64,000 nt of DNA from Nymphalis io (Eukaryota > Arthropoda > Insecta > Lepidoptera > Nymphalidae): the NCBI RefSeq assembly GCF_905147045.1, contig NC_065895.1, positions 4,283,001 to 4,347,000 on the forward strand, read 5' to 3'. Shown here in pieces: positions 47,561 to 57,923 of this stretch. The notes beneath the pieces were generated by a model. It was given only the letters and a program-made list of their open reading frames with translations. It was not told the origin of the DNA and ran no database searches. The position numbers and the translations under genes are program-made. Each line of letters opens with the position of its first letter. Position 1 is the first letter of the stretch.

Positions 47561-50451
47561 TAAACGGCGGATATGGGGCTAGTGACGTCATCGGGCCTCG
47601 AACGCAATTTAGGACTATTGGTGCAAATAAACTGATATTCGTTACAAAAAAAAATGATATACTTATCACTAGCTGTAAGTGTTCATAACAAATAATCGAA
47701 TTGTACTGTTTATGTAAACGACAAGTACTCCGTTGGATACGGAATTGCCGTCATGAAATATCGTTTCACGAATTTGATTAATGTGAATCGATTTTTAAAA
47801 TCGATTAAAAAATCGATACGAAGCATATGTTGAAAAGATTAATATAGCAGTTTGTGATTAAAACTGTAATTTATTAGTTCACTAGTGAGTAATTATTGCC
47901 AGATTAAAAAAAAAAAAAAACAAAAGTCGTTTTTGGTTTGTATACATTTCAATTTTCATAATATCATTTTACACTACTTCTGGTTGTAGTTGTACGACAA
48001 TATGTGTAAAGTGCAATAAAAATATTGTGCTGTAGAATAAGTACTATATAGATTTAATTGATGTACATATTTAATGTATATTGCGTTACCATGTATGGAT
48101 CTTGAGAATTGTAAATAACATAATCTTATATACTCGGAATGTTAAAAATAATGCATCACTACAAGCAAATATATATTTATAATATTTTAAAACGATTTAA
48201 AAACGTAATCGATATACACAACTATTTAATCGATTTAAAAAAAAAAAAAAATTAATGCGTATATAAATGTATGCTGTTTCATTAAAATCATTATATTTTA
48301 TATGATTCATTACTCAATATTCCGGTAATGTTTAATAGGCTTTATTCATAATTTTTATCTTTATTACTTCGAAGGCAATACAAAAATATAATGCATTCTT
48401 TAATTATTATACATTTTGTAGCGTAAGAACAAACCTCTATATCGTTATGAATAATGTTATCTTGTCGTATATTCATGCTTAAACAATCTTATCAAATTAA
48501 CAGCACAAATAGTCAGAAAATATATGTGCGTTATTAAAACGAATGCATCTTTATTATTTATAATAATTTGATGTAGTTTTTTTTTCTATAATCTTGCTAC
48601 GAATTAATAGACTTAATAATTTTAAGGACTGTATATAATCTATTTGCAAAAAAACTTTGCGGGTTAAGTTTTTTTTTTACTATAATTTTATTAATATTCT
48701 TTTTGTTAATTGTAACATGCGTTCGAATTGAACGATTTAACTGTTCCTCCTGGTTTTATTAGCACATGAGAAATTTGGTCATTTTTTCCTATTCATTGTT
48801 AATACTACACTGCGTTTAAAAACAGTACCGTTTGTTATTACATTTTTATAAATACCAGTATTCACATTAAGTTAAGTTTTTTATATACTTCATTTCTCTT
48901 TAATTGTTAAACTATCAATAGTTAATCGATATTATCGTGATATCATATCATCATTAATAAGAATTGTTCCTAATTGTATTGAAAAAATTAAATATTTGGT
49001 CCAACATTTGGTATCAAGACTGCAGTCTAAATAAATTAATTAATCGAATTATAAAATTGGCCCTATTGCTGGCCAAAGGTCTCTTCTGTATATTGAGTAG
49101 AGGGTTTGAAGGTTTTCCCACGCTGCTCCATGTTATTTCGAGAGTATTACACAAATCCGTAGTTTTAATTAACTATCGATAGTCTATTTTTTGCTGATTT
49201 ATTTATTGTATTTTATAAATAGTTTAATCTAGCAAAGATTTATTGAATTGGTTTTGTTGTTTTATACAAGTCATTATAGAAACAATCTCATATCGATTGA
49301 CTGCTGGATTTAGTCGTGTTGTTTGTTATAGTAACAATGATAGTTTAGTTTTGGTTTCTACGTGAAGATGAATGTTCGAAATGTTTTTACAGAAAGTGCA
49401 AATATTGCCTCTCTGTCATTTCACGCGGAAACGAAAATTTATTTAAAACTATAGTTATACCTTACATTCATACCGGAAATATTTTTAAAAGTAAATTTTT
49501 AAATTTAATGTATATCTAACTTTCACCAAGAAGAACTTGTGTGTTTGTATTTATTTCTTTCATGAATGCTATCAGCAATTCAAAAATCATTTGCTATTTG
49601 GTAACGGTCATTGAAAATATCAACAAGTTGAAAACTGTGTCCAAAGCCGTGTTTTCTATCATAATTCCAATTTTAAAAATTATAATTTCAACGTTGATGT
49701 TTTCTTGGTCGACTATGTTTACTACTTATTTATAAAAAGTACTTACATTTGTATCAATATTACTATATAGAAATCTTTGATATAAGATATTAAATTATTC
49801 CTTATTAATAAATAGAAATGTATAATCTTGCTATATAATTTGCATTTAACTTGAGCATTTTATCGGATACCTGTTATAAATTATAATAAAATGTAACTAA
49901 ACGCACATTCTTTACAATATCGTTAATCATACTGTATAAAGTGATGTACGTTTATTTTATTAACTGTGATTTAAATGTGTACATGATCGTGGAAATTATT
50001 TATTTCGACGTCAGGTGTGTAGCGCAGCTTGATCACTTGCGTGTTTACGTAAAGACTGTAACACATTATTTAATGCCATCATCATTTTTATTAAAAACAT
50101 TTACTTAATTCGCATACACAAATATATTTATGTTCGCCCATTAGGGGTCATTACAAAGTTATTCATACTTGTGTATTCAGAAATATTAATCGAGTTGTAA
50201 ATATGTTTTTTGTTTAAAAATTTGAAAGAATTACATTTATTTATTTTATTTCGATTAAATTTCTTTTTGTTTTTTTTTTTTTCTTTTTACCTCTAACCTA
50301 ATGCGAGGCAAATGACGCACCCCACCCACGTTATCAATCACCGAAGCCGATCGTCTTATCATTTGTTCATATAATGTGTAAGAAGAGGTGTGTCCCGGCC
50401 GCCCGAGGACACGTATAAAGCGTACTGTTGCATGGTCACTCGGCACGACAG
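47561..50451. other. 3' UTR of the 8a form and intron before exon 8b
   Basis: The sequence is AT-rich with many poly-T and poly-A runs. No other exon was found. The exact polyadenylation site of the 8a form is not clear, because several AATAAA-like sites occur. Confidence 0.45.
49058..49130 (-). repeat. Old SINE family A 3' fragment
   Basis: GGCCCTATTGCTGGCCAAAG and TTTTCCCACGCTGCTCCATG match the minus-strand family A 3' part with heavy decay. Confidence 0.5.
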
Positions 50452-50529
50452 AAGAAGATCATGATCCTAGTGTGCCTGCTCATTCTCGGCCTCGTGGTCG
50501 TCGGCTACGTGTCTAGCTACTTCGTGTGA
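50452..50529 (+). CDS. Syx1A: Syntaxin 1A, alternative terminal exon 8b (canonical membrane anchor)
   Basis: The exon starts after CGGCACGACAG and encodes KKIMILVCLLILGLVVVGYV, then SSYFV and a stop at 50529. It is closest to the known insect syntaxin 1A C-terminus, which also ends with YVSSYF and one hydrophobic residue. Phase 0 start. With exons 2-6 and 7a it gives 280 residues, plus about 11 from the unseen first exon, the usual length of the family. It is 175 bp before exon 8c, and the two are clearly duplicates. Confidence 0.93.
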   Translation, partial: KKIMILVCLLILGLVVVGYVSSYFV

Positions 50530-50704
50530 AGGCGCTCGCTCGCTCGCCGACCGCCCAATGCTCAAAGGTAAACTTCGATGCAGCGAGCGTGCCGCACTCC
50601 GACTTCTTGAACGCGTCCCGTCGACGCTTCTGGAAAGTTCGAAGTTCGCGCGCTCGCCGAACAATACTAGTCACTAATTCGTGTTGTGTTTGTCCATTGT
50701 GCAG

Positions 50705-50782
50705 AAGAAGATTATGATTATGCTGTGCCTGCTCGTGCTCGGCCTCATTGCGACCGGCTACGTGTATAACACATTCTTCTAA
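50705..50782 (+). CDS. Syx1A: Syntaxin 1A, alternative terminal exon 8c (duplicate membrane anchor)
   Basis: The exon follows TTTGTCCATTGTGCAG and encodes KKIMIMLCLLVLGLIATGYV, then YNTFF and a stop at 50782. Length (78 bp), phase and most residues match exon 8b, as do the bases TGCCTGCTC and CTCGGCCTC in both. The last residues, YNTFF in place of SSYFV, are the main protein change. The acceptor is better than that of 8b. A local tandem duplication of the last exon, followed by divergence, explains the arrangement. If 8b is skipped, this is the terminal exon; if 8b is used, 8c lies in its 3' UTR. Confidence 0.9.
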   Translation, partial: KKIMIMLCLLVLGLIATGYVYNTFF

Positions 50783-52213
50783 ACGGTTCAAGGGGGCAGG
50801 TTTGAAGCGCAATATCTCTGGGCTTCCATAGAGAGCATCCATAGTTAGAAATTTTATATCGTCATCGAGTAGAAGTATTTCGGTATTTACATATGTAACG
50901 ACATTCTCGCTTTCTTCTTGAGAATCGTTTATCGCATCTGCAGCTGAATGATTGGAATCAAAACGTAGACATCATTATTGGGAATCAAATTTGCATGTAG
51001 CAATCAAAGGACTATGAGCATCTCGGATATATACCATGTATTAAATTGAAGGATATTATAGTTTGATATTAATTGTTCCGGTCTACTGATGTTGGTGCGG
51101 ATAGTGTCAGATTTTTTCACAATGAGTTGGTGCAGTTACTTAATATGGATTGTTCGATAGCATTCACTGTTTTTTATATTGGTCTTACGTCGAATCCATA
51201 GCGCAGCAGTATATAGTAAAAACTTCAAGCACAGTGTTGAATGTTGTGTTTTCAGGGAATAATTTTAGTTAATTTAAAAACCTTGGTAATAAAATGAACT
51301 TAAATGAAATTTTAAAATTTTTTGGTGTCGTTTATAATTACAATTTATCAATTAATTTAATAACTACATAAAAAAGTAAAATAATTAAAATAAAAGAGCT
51401 TTTAATTATTGTAACACTACCTATTCAGTATACACGAGTATTATTGAACTTGACAATTGATTTTTTTTCTTTAAAATTAAACATGTATTTATACACAGCT
51501 TAAAAATAAAAAATTATATAACCAAACTCTTCCAGCACTCTCCATATTTTTCTCCAGCACCTTTTTTAGCCATTTATTCTTATATTCTTGGATTTACTTT
51601 CAAACCTTTTCTCTAATACACTTTATACCACGCTATTAATATTATTTTTTCCACACCGCACCCAAAAAATTATTATATCCTAGTTTATTTGCATGAACTT
51701 CTTCAGATGCTTAAAAATTTCCACATACTGTATTAATTAGTACTTTATATATATTATAATTAATTGACATTTTGCTAAAATATAGTAAATTTATAATAGG
51801 TCTAGGTCATTATGAAAGTATATATTTTAGTCATATATAGTTACGAGTAAATGAGTTGGAGACAAATAGCCCATTACACATATATTACATAATATGTAGT
51901 TGAAGTATTAAATATAAAAAGCGATCGTAGCCGAGAAGTAGTTATTGATTTAGTATAAGAAATCACTAGAATGTATAAAATACTATATAACCTTATAATT
52001 TTCTAACAATATATACAAATAACATACATAGAATATTAAATACGTACGTACATCTGCACAATGACATTTCGATTACATAATAAAATCTTTTAAAAAAATA
52101 TTTATGGTAAAAATTAAATTATTTTTCTAAATCTTTTTAAAAATAATATCCGTCCTAACATTCTATGTGTGTGAGATAATTTTTTTTTTAGACTAAAGTT
52201 ACTCCTTCCGCAG

Positions 52214-52405
52214 GACAGTGAAGCAATGAATCAGATAATGCAACTATTTGGTGCCTGCATCCCGTCTGGCAGTCAACACCTGTCTGCCGAATTCATCACT
52301 AACATACGCTCTTATTATTTATCGTTAGAATTTTTATTAATAAGATTCAAATTAAATTATATATTATCATCTGAATTATATCGTCCCATCTGGGGCAGTG
52401 TTTAG
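52214..52405 (+). CDS. Possible additional terminal exon of syntaxin 1A without membrane anchor
   Basis: After a possible acceptor (TACTCCTTCCGCAG) a phase-0 frame of 63 codons runs to TAG at 52405. It starts DSEAMNQIMQLFGACIPSGS and continues QHLSAEFITNIRSYYLSLE. The first 110 bases are GC-richer than their surroundings. It has no long hydrophobic segment at its start, so joined to exon 7a or 7b it would give a soluble syntaxin, as vertebrate STX1A has in one splice form. I do not recognise the peptide, and the exon is not proven. Confidence 0.25.
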   Translation, partial: DSEAMNQIMQLFGACIPSGSQHLSAEFITNIRSYYLSLEFLLIRFKLNYILSSELYRPIWGSV

Positions 52406-53148
52406 CTGTTATCTTGTTGAATTTTGGTCATTATCAAGTAATTATTGACCGCTAATTATTCAGTAAATGTTGCTAGCAAAAATATAGTTACTTATCTATT
52501 TAATCGTTATTTTTTATTATTGTATTATGCAACCTTTTTATTGAATCATAATTTTCAATAGTTTGTCTTTTTTTCTTTTGATACTTTTAACGTTTTTAAA
52601 TATATTTTTAAAATAGTTAATGGTTACTTAAAAATGTATTATTGTATATACGAGTCTCGTGCTCGGGCGTTTCATTAAAACATCTAGATTTTAAGTTTAT
52701 AATACAATTGAAAAGGTTGCAAAAATTATTCTTCATTTGAATATGTTATACACAGTTATCCATGAAATATTAATTATATTATATTTAGAACGTACAGAAC
52801 ATGTTTAAGTAGTTCTTATAACGTTCGTATAACGATATTTAAACAATACTCTCAAATCATACTCCGCATCAAGCTCCTAGTTTACATGCTTTCAATGAAC
52901 AACATATTGCCTGAGGAATTAGTCGAAATACGTTTATATTAATAAGTAAAAAGTTGGCTAAACTGATTGAAAGCATCGCGGTTAATAGCGAGTTCAGACA
53001 TGGTATGTCGGCCCATACCTGTGATACAATATTTAATACACATTAACAACTATATTATAATAATCGACATTAAAGTAATTACAATCAGTATTTTGAAGTA
53101 ATGTATAATAGTGGCGATGATTGGGTGCCACGGTTTTTTCGAGTTCCG

Positions 53149-53206
53149 AATGATTTTTTACGGGAAGTCACGAGTACTTACTCGTGACTTCCCGTAAAAA
53201 ATCATT
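53149..53206. repeat. Perfect palindrome, 28-bp arms, 2-base centre
   Basis: Positions 53149-53176 and 53179-53206 are exact reverse complements with CT between. The arm contains TTTTTTACGGGAAGTCACGA. It lies in the putative syntaxin 1A 3' UTR, where RNA would fold into a near-perfect 58-nt stem. Confidence 0.92.
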
Positions 53207-53459
53207 ACATCACATCGAGGAGTATATTGGATTACGTGAACGATACATAGGGCACGCGATTGGAATGACGGGAAGGCCGCGGGAGATGATCAAACCGAAT
53301 CTGTAATATTTGTATCTATAATTATTAAAAAAAAAAATGTAAGTGGTTATAAATTCTGTGAAACCTGTTTGATTTTTCGAATGGTACAACTGTTTTGAAC
53401 GGTCTTCGTTACAGATAAGATATGTCAATCTTTCGATATTCGTTTATGTGTTTGTGTAA

Positions 53460-53646
53460 GCGTCGCTCGATGATTGGTCGATGACATATCCGCAGTGTGA
53501 GCGTCGCTCGATGATTGGTCGATGACATATCCGCAGTGTGAGCGTCGCTCGATGATTGGTCGATGACATATCCGCAGTGTGAGCGTCGCTCGATGATTGG
53601 TCGATGACATATCCGCAGTGTGAGCGTCGTTCGATGATTGATTGAT
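53460..53646. repeat. Minisatellite, 41-bp unit, about 4.5 copies
   Basis: The unit starts CGTCGCTCGATGATTGGTCG, continues ATGACATATCCGCAGTGTG, and repeats at 53461, 53502, 53543, 53584 and 53625. Copies are identical except at the last one (CGTCGTTCG, ATTGATTGATAC). There are no unique spacers, so this is not a CRISPR array. Because 41 is not a multiple of three, one repeated peptide appears in all three minus-strand frames. Confidence 0.95.
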
Positions 53647-54141
53647 ACCCGCGGCCTACCGTAAGAAGCATATCGCGCCGCGTGCCGTCGCCGTAGCAAT
53701 AATGATGTTCGACTACAATTTGTAAAATTTAAACTTTCGAATGTGTGATAGTAGATGCAGTTGTTGTTTAGTTAATCTTAACATATAATAATAATTATAA
53801 ATTAATTGTTATCGTGAGTGTAACATTTATTACCGAGTAAGATTTCATTATAGTGAAAACGGTCACTTGATGCTTACGTACGATCAGATATAGACGAACG
53901 GATGGGAAGACGTTTGTGTTTTCTTTGTTTTACTTAACATTTAAGATGCTCTTCGTTGTACAGTAAAACATAATGTAGCAGTTTTAGCTAGGGTAAATTT
54001 TTTAATAAATTGAAATTACCAAGTCTTCGGCAATATAAGTATAGCATATCGAGCAGTTTTCAATTTAAAACCGAACACGTTAGAAAACGACTTCTCGAAA
54101 ATTTAAGCACTAAAATGTTACAGTTATTAGCGTTTTCCTTT

Positions 54142-54162
54142 TATAATAATAATAATAATAAT
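54142..54162. repeat. AAT microsatellite
   Basis: TAATAATAATAATAATAATA is a short trinucleotide run. Confidence 0.9.
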
Positions 54163-54225
54163 AAATTTGCGTGAATAATATATTATAGTGAGATTTCCGA
54201 GGCGTGCTGTTAATATAACACATTT

Positions 54226-54294
54226 CGAGGGACGACGGGGACTGGGGAGTAAATAACGGTACTAAATAGCCCGTAGTGCCCCGTCTCGTCCTCG
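54226..54294 (+). other. GC-rich stem-loop in the putative syntaxin 1A 3' UTR
   Basis: The 5' arm CGAGGGACGACGGGGACT (from 54226) pairs with the 3' arm AGTGCCCCGTCTCGTCCTCG (to about 54294) with small bulges. About 28 bases of loop and internal loop lie between. The size and bulges are compatible with a structured UTR element or a small-RNA precursor, but nothing identifies it as a known microRNA. Confidence 0.45.
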
Positions 54295-56289
54295 TGTCAA
54301 ATAGCGACCTATGCTCGGTCGCATATATAAGGGAATGAAGCAATGTTAATTTAAACATTAATAGCATAATTAGATTTTTATCCTTAAGAGTAGGATTTCA
54401 TCTAGTTGCCTTCGTAATAGTAGAGAAATTAGGTGATACCTTTTTCTCATTAGCTTTATTATAAAGTGGTGAGGCCAGTCGCATGTCTCTATACGCCAGT
54501 CAATTGTCTCGCTTGTCCGGCGGCCCCGCGTCGCCGGCGGACGCGCCGTGCGCCCGCTTCTCACCGCTGTTTCCTCTATCGTGTACGTGTACTTACATCG
54601 CATTCAATATAGCTAGATGCATCGTCTCATCGTATCTAGACTAAGAATAACAATGGCCTCGGAGTGAGGTTGTGTACCTGACACCAATCTAACGTTAATG
54701 GATTTAGTAAAACTCATAGCGCCCGTGCGCAATGTTACGCTTTTATGCAAACGTACTTTCGCACAAGTTAGTCGAACGGTGCGGAAGCGGTTCTGGATTC
54801 GATCCGTTTGATCCCGTATTCATTTGTAATATATTTTAGACGTAGTCAAAACACAAATTCTAGTCAGCTTTCATTGATCTCTATTATTCCGATAATCTTA
54901 ATCGTAATTACAGTTATATTCTTCTGTTACTAGTATATACTGTAAGCGAGGTTCTCGTGTTCAAACGCCGACAGCGGGAGTCGCCTGCGTCTAAGGTCCA
55001 TCCAATGGGATTGCTCTTCAGAGTCTGACCAAGTCGCTTTCGATTCCCGCCTGCCACATATATATGCGTTCTAAGCAATCTTAATAATATTATAACGCAT
55101 AGATATTTTCATAATCAATAGTATGCATATTGTTATTGGATTGCTAATTTTGTATACCTACGTACACAATTAGTATAGTTTATATACTTATGTGTCAATT
55201 CTTATAGCGTTTTATTACATTAACAGAAAATAGATAGTAAGTGTTAAATTAATCCGAATAACGACGTTGTTTATCAAGCTATTTTGAACTAATTGTGTTA
55301 TTATTATTATTTTGTTTATTGAATAAAATAATTATATTTGAATGAAGTATGCTTTACTATGATTTATCAAAGGTAAGCTGTGTTTGTACTGAGCAAAAAA
55401 TCTCTTTATAATCATAAGTATGTAATTGTATTTATCTAATTCGAATTGGTAGCCCTTTTAAAAGACTTAAAATCGTAATTGTTCTAAAATAATGTTCTTG
55501 CTTTGTGAATTTATCAGACAACGAACACATTCCAAGTTTTATTATAATATAAGCATATCTGTAATAACAAATTCACGTTTAAATTTTCAATTAAATCATT
55601 CGAGTTACGATCGTCGTGAAAATATCATTACACTTTGCTATTTATATTTCTGATATTAAAATTTGAACGTTAATGCATGGGAAGTCTTTGTGGATTTGTC
55701 CATTGGGCAAAGGGTTTCGTCTACGTTAAGTACGATGTAAGCTCTTGATCATAGAACCCTGATGCCTAACCGTAGAGTCGCTAGACAAGAATTCGTAGTT
55801 TAAACTCTTCACAAAAACTCGAAAGTTCGCGCTTCGTTCTTTTAACGTATTGATGTTGCTTGCCGTTAAATAATGTCAAACATTGAAATTAAATTAACAA
55901 AATGTATAATGATTAAACCGTGTTATTTTATACATGTTTAGTCGAAATTGTTAAAATAGTTTAGTATCATTCTTAGTTTTTATGTTTATATATTTATATT
56001 GTGTAAAAATTAAATACTTATGTGATTGAAATATCCCTCTTTCATGGCAAACTTCTTGTAATCTTGTAAAGGAATATTTATTACGGTTCAAAAGTAATGT
56101 ATTAACGAATTAACAGTGAGGTTCTGGATACATATTGTAAAATTCAAGTTAGATTGGTTTTATAGTCATTCAGTATGTAGGTTATCAATCTGAATTTTTC
56201 TCATAATTATAAAATAAACGGTGTTTTCTGCTGTGAATGTGTTTTTTATTTAAAAGTATTTATTCCCTTAATAAAGTTAATTCTTCGCT

Positions 56290-56405
56290 AATAATGATAC
56301 CAGAAATCCGAGTATATATGACGCTTTATTCTTGTGTCAAAAAAAAAGATTTAAGATATTGACACAAAATAGAGCGTCATTTATACTCAGATTTCTCGGA
56401 TGATT
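56290..56405. repeat. Foldback element, about 41-bp imperfect arms
   Basis: The left arm (56300-56340) holds GAGTATATATGACGCTTTAT and the right arm (56359-56399), on the other strand, holds GAGTATAAATGACGCTCTAT. They match at about 36 of 41 positions around an A-rich loop. It ends 12-20 bp before a SINE. Confidence 0.7.
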
Positions 56406-56417
56406 ATCAACGAAAAA

Positions 56418-56717
56418 AGCCGAGATGGCGCAGTGGTTAGAACGCGTGAATCTTAACCGATGATCGTGAGTTCAAACCCTTTCAATTCAAAAATTTTCAT
56501 GTTCTTAGTTTGTGTTTATAATTCATCTGGTTCTTGACGGTGAAGGAAAACATCGTGAGGAATCCTGCATTTGTCAAATTTCACTGAAAAGCTGCACATG
56601 TGTATTCCACCAACCCGCATTGGAGCAGCGTGGTGGAATAAGCTCTAAACCTTCTCAAATAAAAAAGGAGAGGTGGCCTTTGCCCAGCAGTGGGACATTC
56701 ACAGGCCGTTACTGTAT
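56418..56717 (+). repeat. tRNA-derived SINE (family A)
   Basis: AGCCGAGATGGCGCAGTGGT starts the head. The B box is decayed (GTGAGTTCAAACCCTTTCAA) but the body and the end (GCCCAGCAGTGGGACATTCA, GGCCGTTACTG) are complete. No clear target duplication was seen. Confidence 0.85.
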
Positions 56718-57356
56718 CTTTAATCTTTAGTTAGTATAAAGACTACACATTTATCATCTGTCCACTATATTTTGCGCTAAAACAACTCACAATTGCCACG
56801 TTCGTAAGCTGCAACTGCAATCTGCTCGCAGTAGGTATGGCTATGAAGTATACCGCCAATGGTTAATCCGCCGATCAGTGAGATTAGTATGTGAAACAGA
56901 AGGTGGGCCAGGATAGCGAAAGAAGTGTTGGGTGGTTGTAACAATATTTATTTAAACAGGCAGAGTAACCACCCTGCTAAGTTCAACAATAATTATAATC
57001 GTTCATTGAAATACATCGCTATTACCAAAGTCTAATTATTTTTAATGATGTTAGTTGTAAAAAAAATATTATCACGAAACTAAATAACATTGAAACAAAA
57101 TTTATAATCAACTTAAAAAAATATTAGGTTATTCTAAATTATATACGCGTTGATCCTAGCGTTGAGTTTAACATATTCTATATTTATAGAATACTATATT
57201 TAAGATTACTGTCAGTTTTTTTTTAAATAATAGAATAGTCACGATAAATAATAATAGTAGTTGGTCGAATAAGCAGTATATAACTTTCAAAAAATAAAAA
57301 TTACTTCTTTTACTAATAAAAAATATGATTTTAGTATAAAGATTTTTTTTATGGTA
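56718..57356. other. Intergenic sequence without recognised features
   Basis: AT-rich sequence between repeats upstream of RPB11. I see no gene or RNA here. Confidence 0.5.
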
Positions 57357-57485
57357 TGCTGTAATTACACTGGTTCAGTCACCCTTGAAACTGGAACACA
57401 ATACCAAGTACTGCTGTTTTGCGGTAGAATATCTGATGAGTGGGTGGTACCTACCCAGACAAAATTGCACAAACCCCTACCACTA
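57357..57485 (-). repeat. Family B repeat fragment
   Basis: ATTACACTGGTTCAGTCACC, AATACCAAGTACTGCTGTTT and TGAGTGGGTGGTACCTACCC match family B. The 69-codon plus-strand frame through it is not a gene. Confidence 0.75.
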
Positions 57486-57923
57486 GAAATTCATCATATT
57501 TTTAGTGATAAAAGCATACCCTCAATATTCTTGCTCGTTATTTCAATATACAAAAAATAACGCTTCAAATACCCGAGCATTTTTCAACTTTGGTATATAG
57601 TATTAGTACTTCTAATGGGAAATAGCACTAGCTAAAGTACACTTTAACGCATCCGCTCATAGACATCAAAAACTGATCGTATGATAAAGCTAATAAAAAA
57701 ATATATTCGAGTAGTTTTTCAACTTTGGCAGCTCTGGTTGACAGCGACAACTTAGTAATGACAACTGACGATTAAGGATTTGTCAAATAACTTTTGACAT
57801 TTGTTTAAGCAAACTGTTACTTGTACGCTGATAGCCGATGTTTTGTATTTAATGCGAACTGAAAACTTATCATTACACCTTTATTATTAAAAAATAGATC
57901 GTTACTGAATTTATACATTCACT

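Larger units (their letters stand above)
50783..56230 (+). other. Putative long 3' UTR of syntaxin 1A
   Basis: After the last stop codon there are 5.4 kb with almost no interspersed repeats, unlike the introns. An AAAATAAA signal at about 56211-56218, followed by TGTGAATGTGTTTTTTATTT, looks like a strong polyadenylation site. Long 3' UTRs are common in insect neural genes. Other AATAAA sites occur earlier (for example near 51289 and 55313). The region contains the palindrome, tandem repeat and GC-rich hairpin listed separately. Whether one transcript spans it all is inference. Confidence 0.4.

Noticed and set aside
50467..50842. Frames overlapping the syntaxin terminal exons on both strands
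   Set aside because: The GC-rich exon pair 8b/8c with clear splice sites explains them. The minus-strand frames have low complexity (SRSRS, RSLHRSL) and no domain.
53460..53646. CRISPR-like direct repeats
   Set aside because: Copies are contiguous with no unique spacers, and the window is a eukaryotic chromosome.
53409..53699. Overlapping minus-strand open frames with repeated peptide
   Set aside because: They are produced by the 41-bp minisatellite, which is open in all three frames. No gene is needed to explain them.
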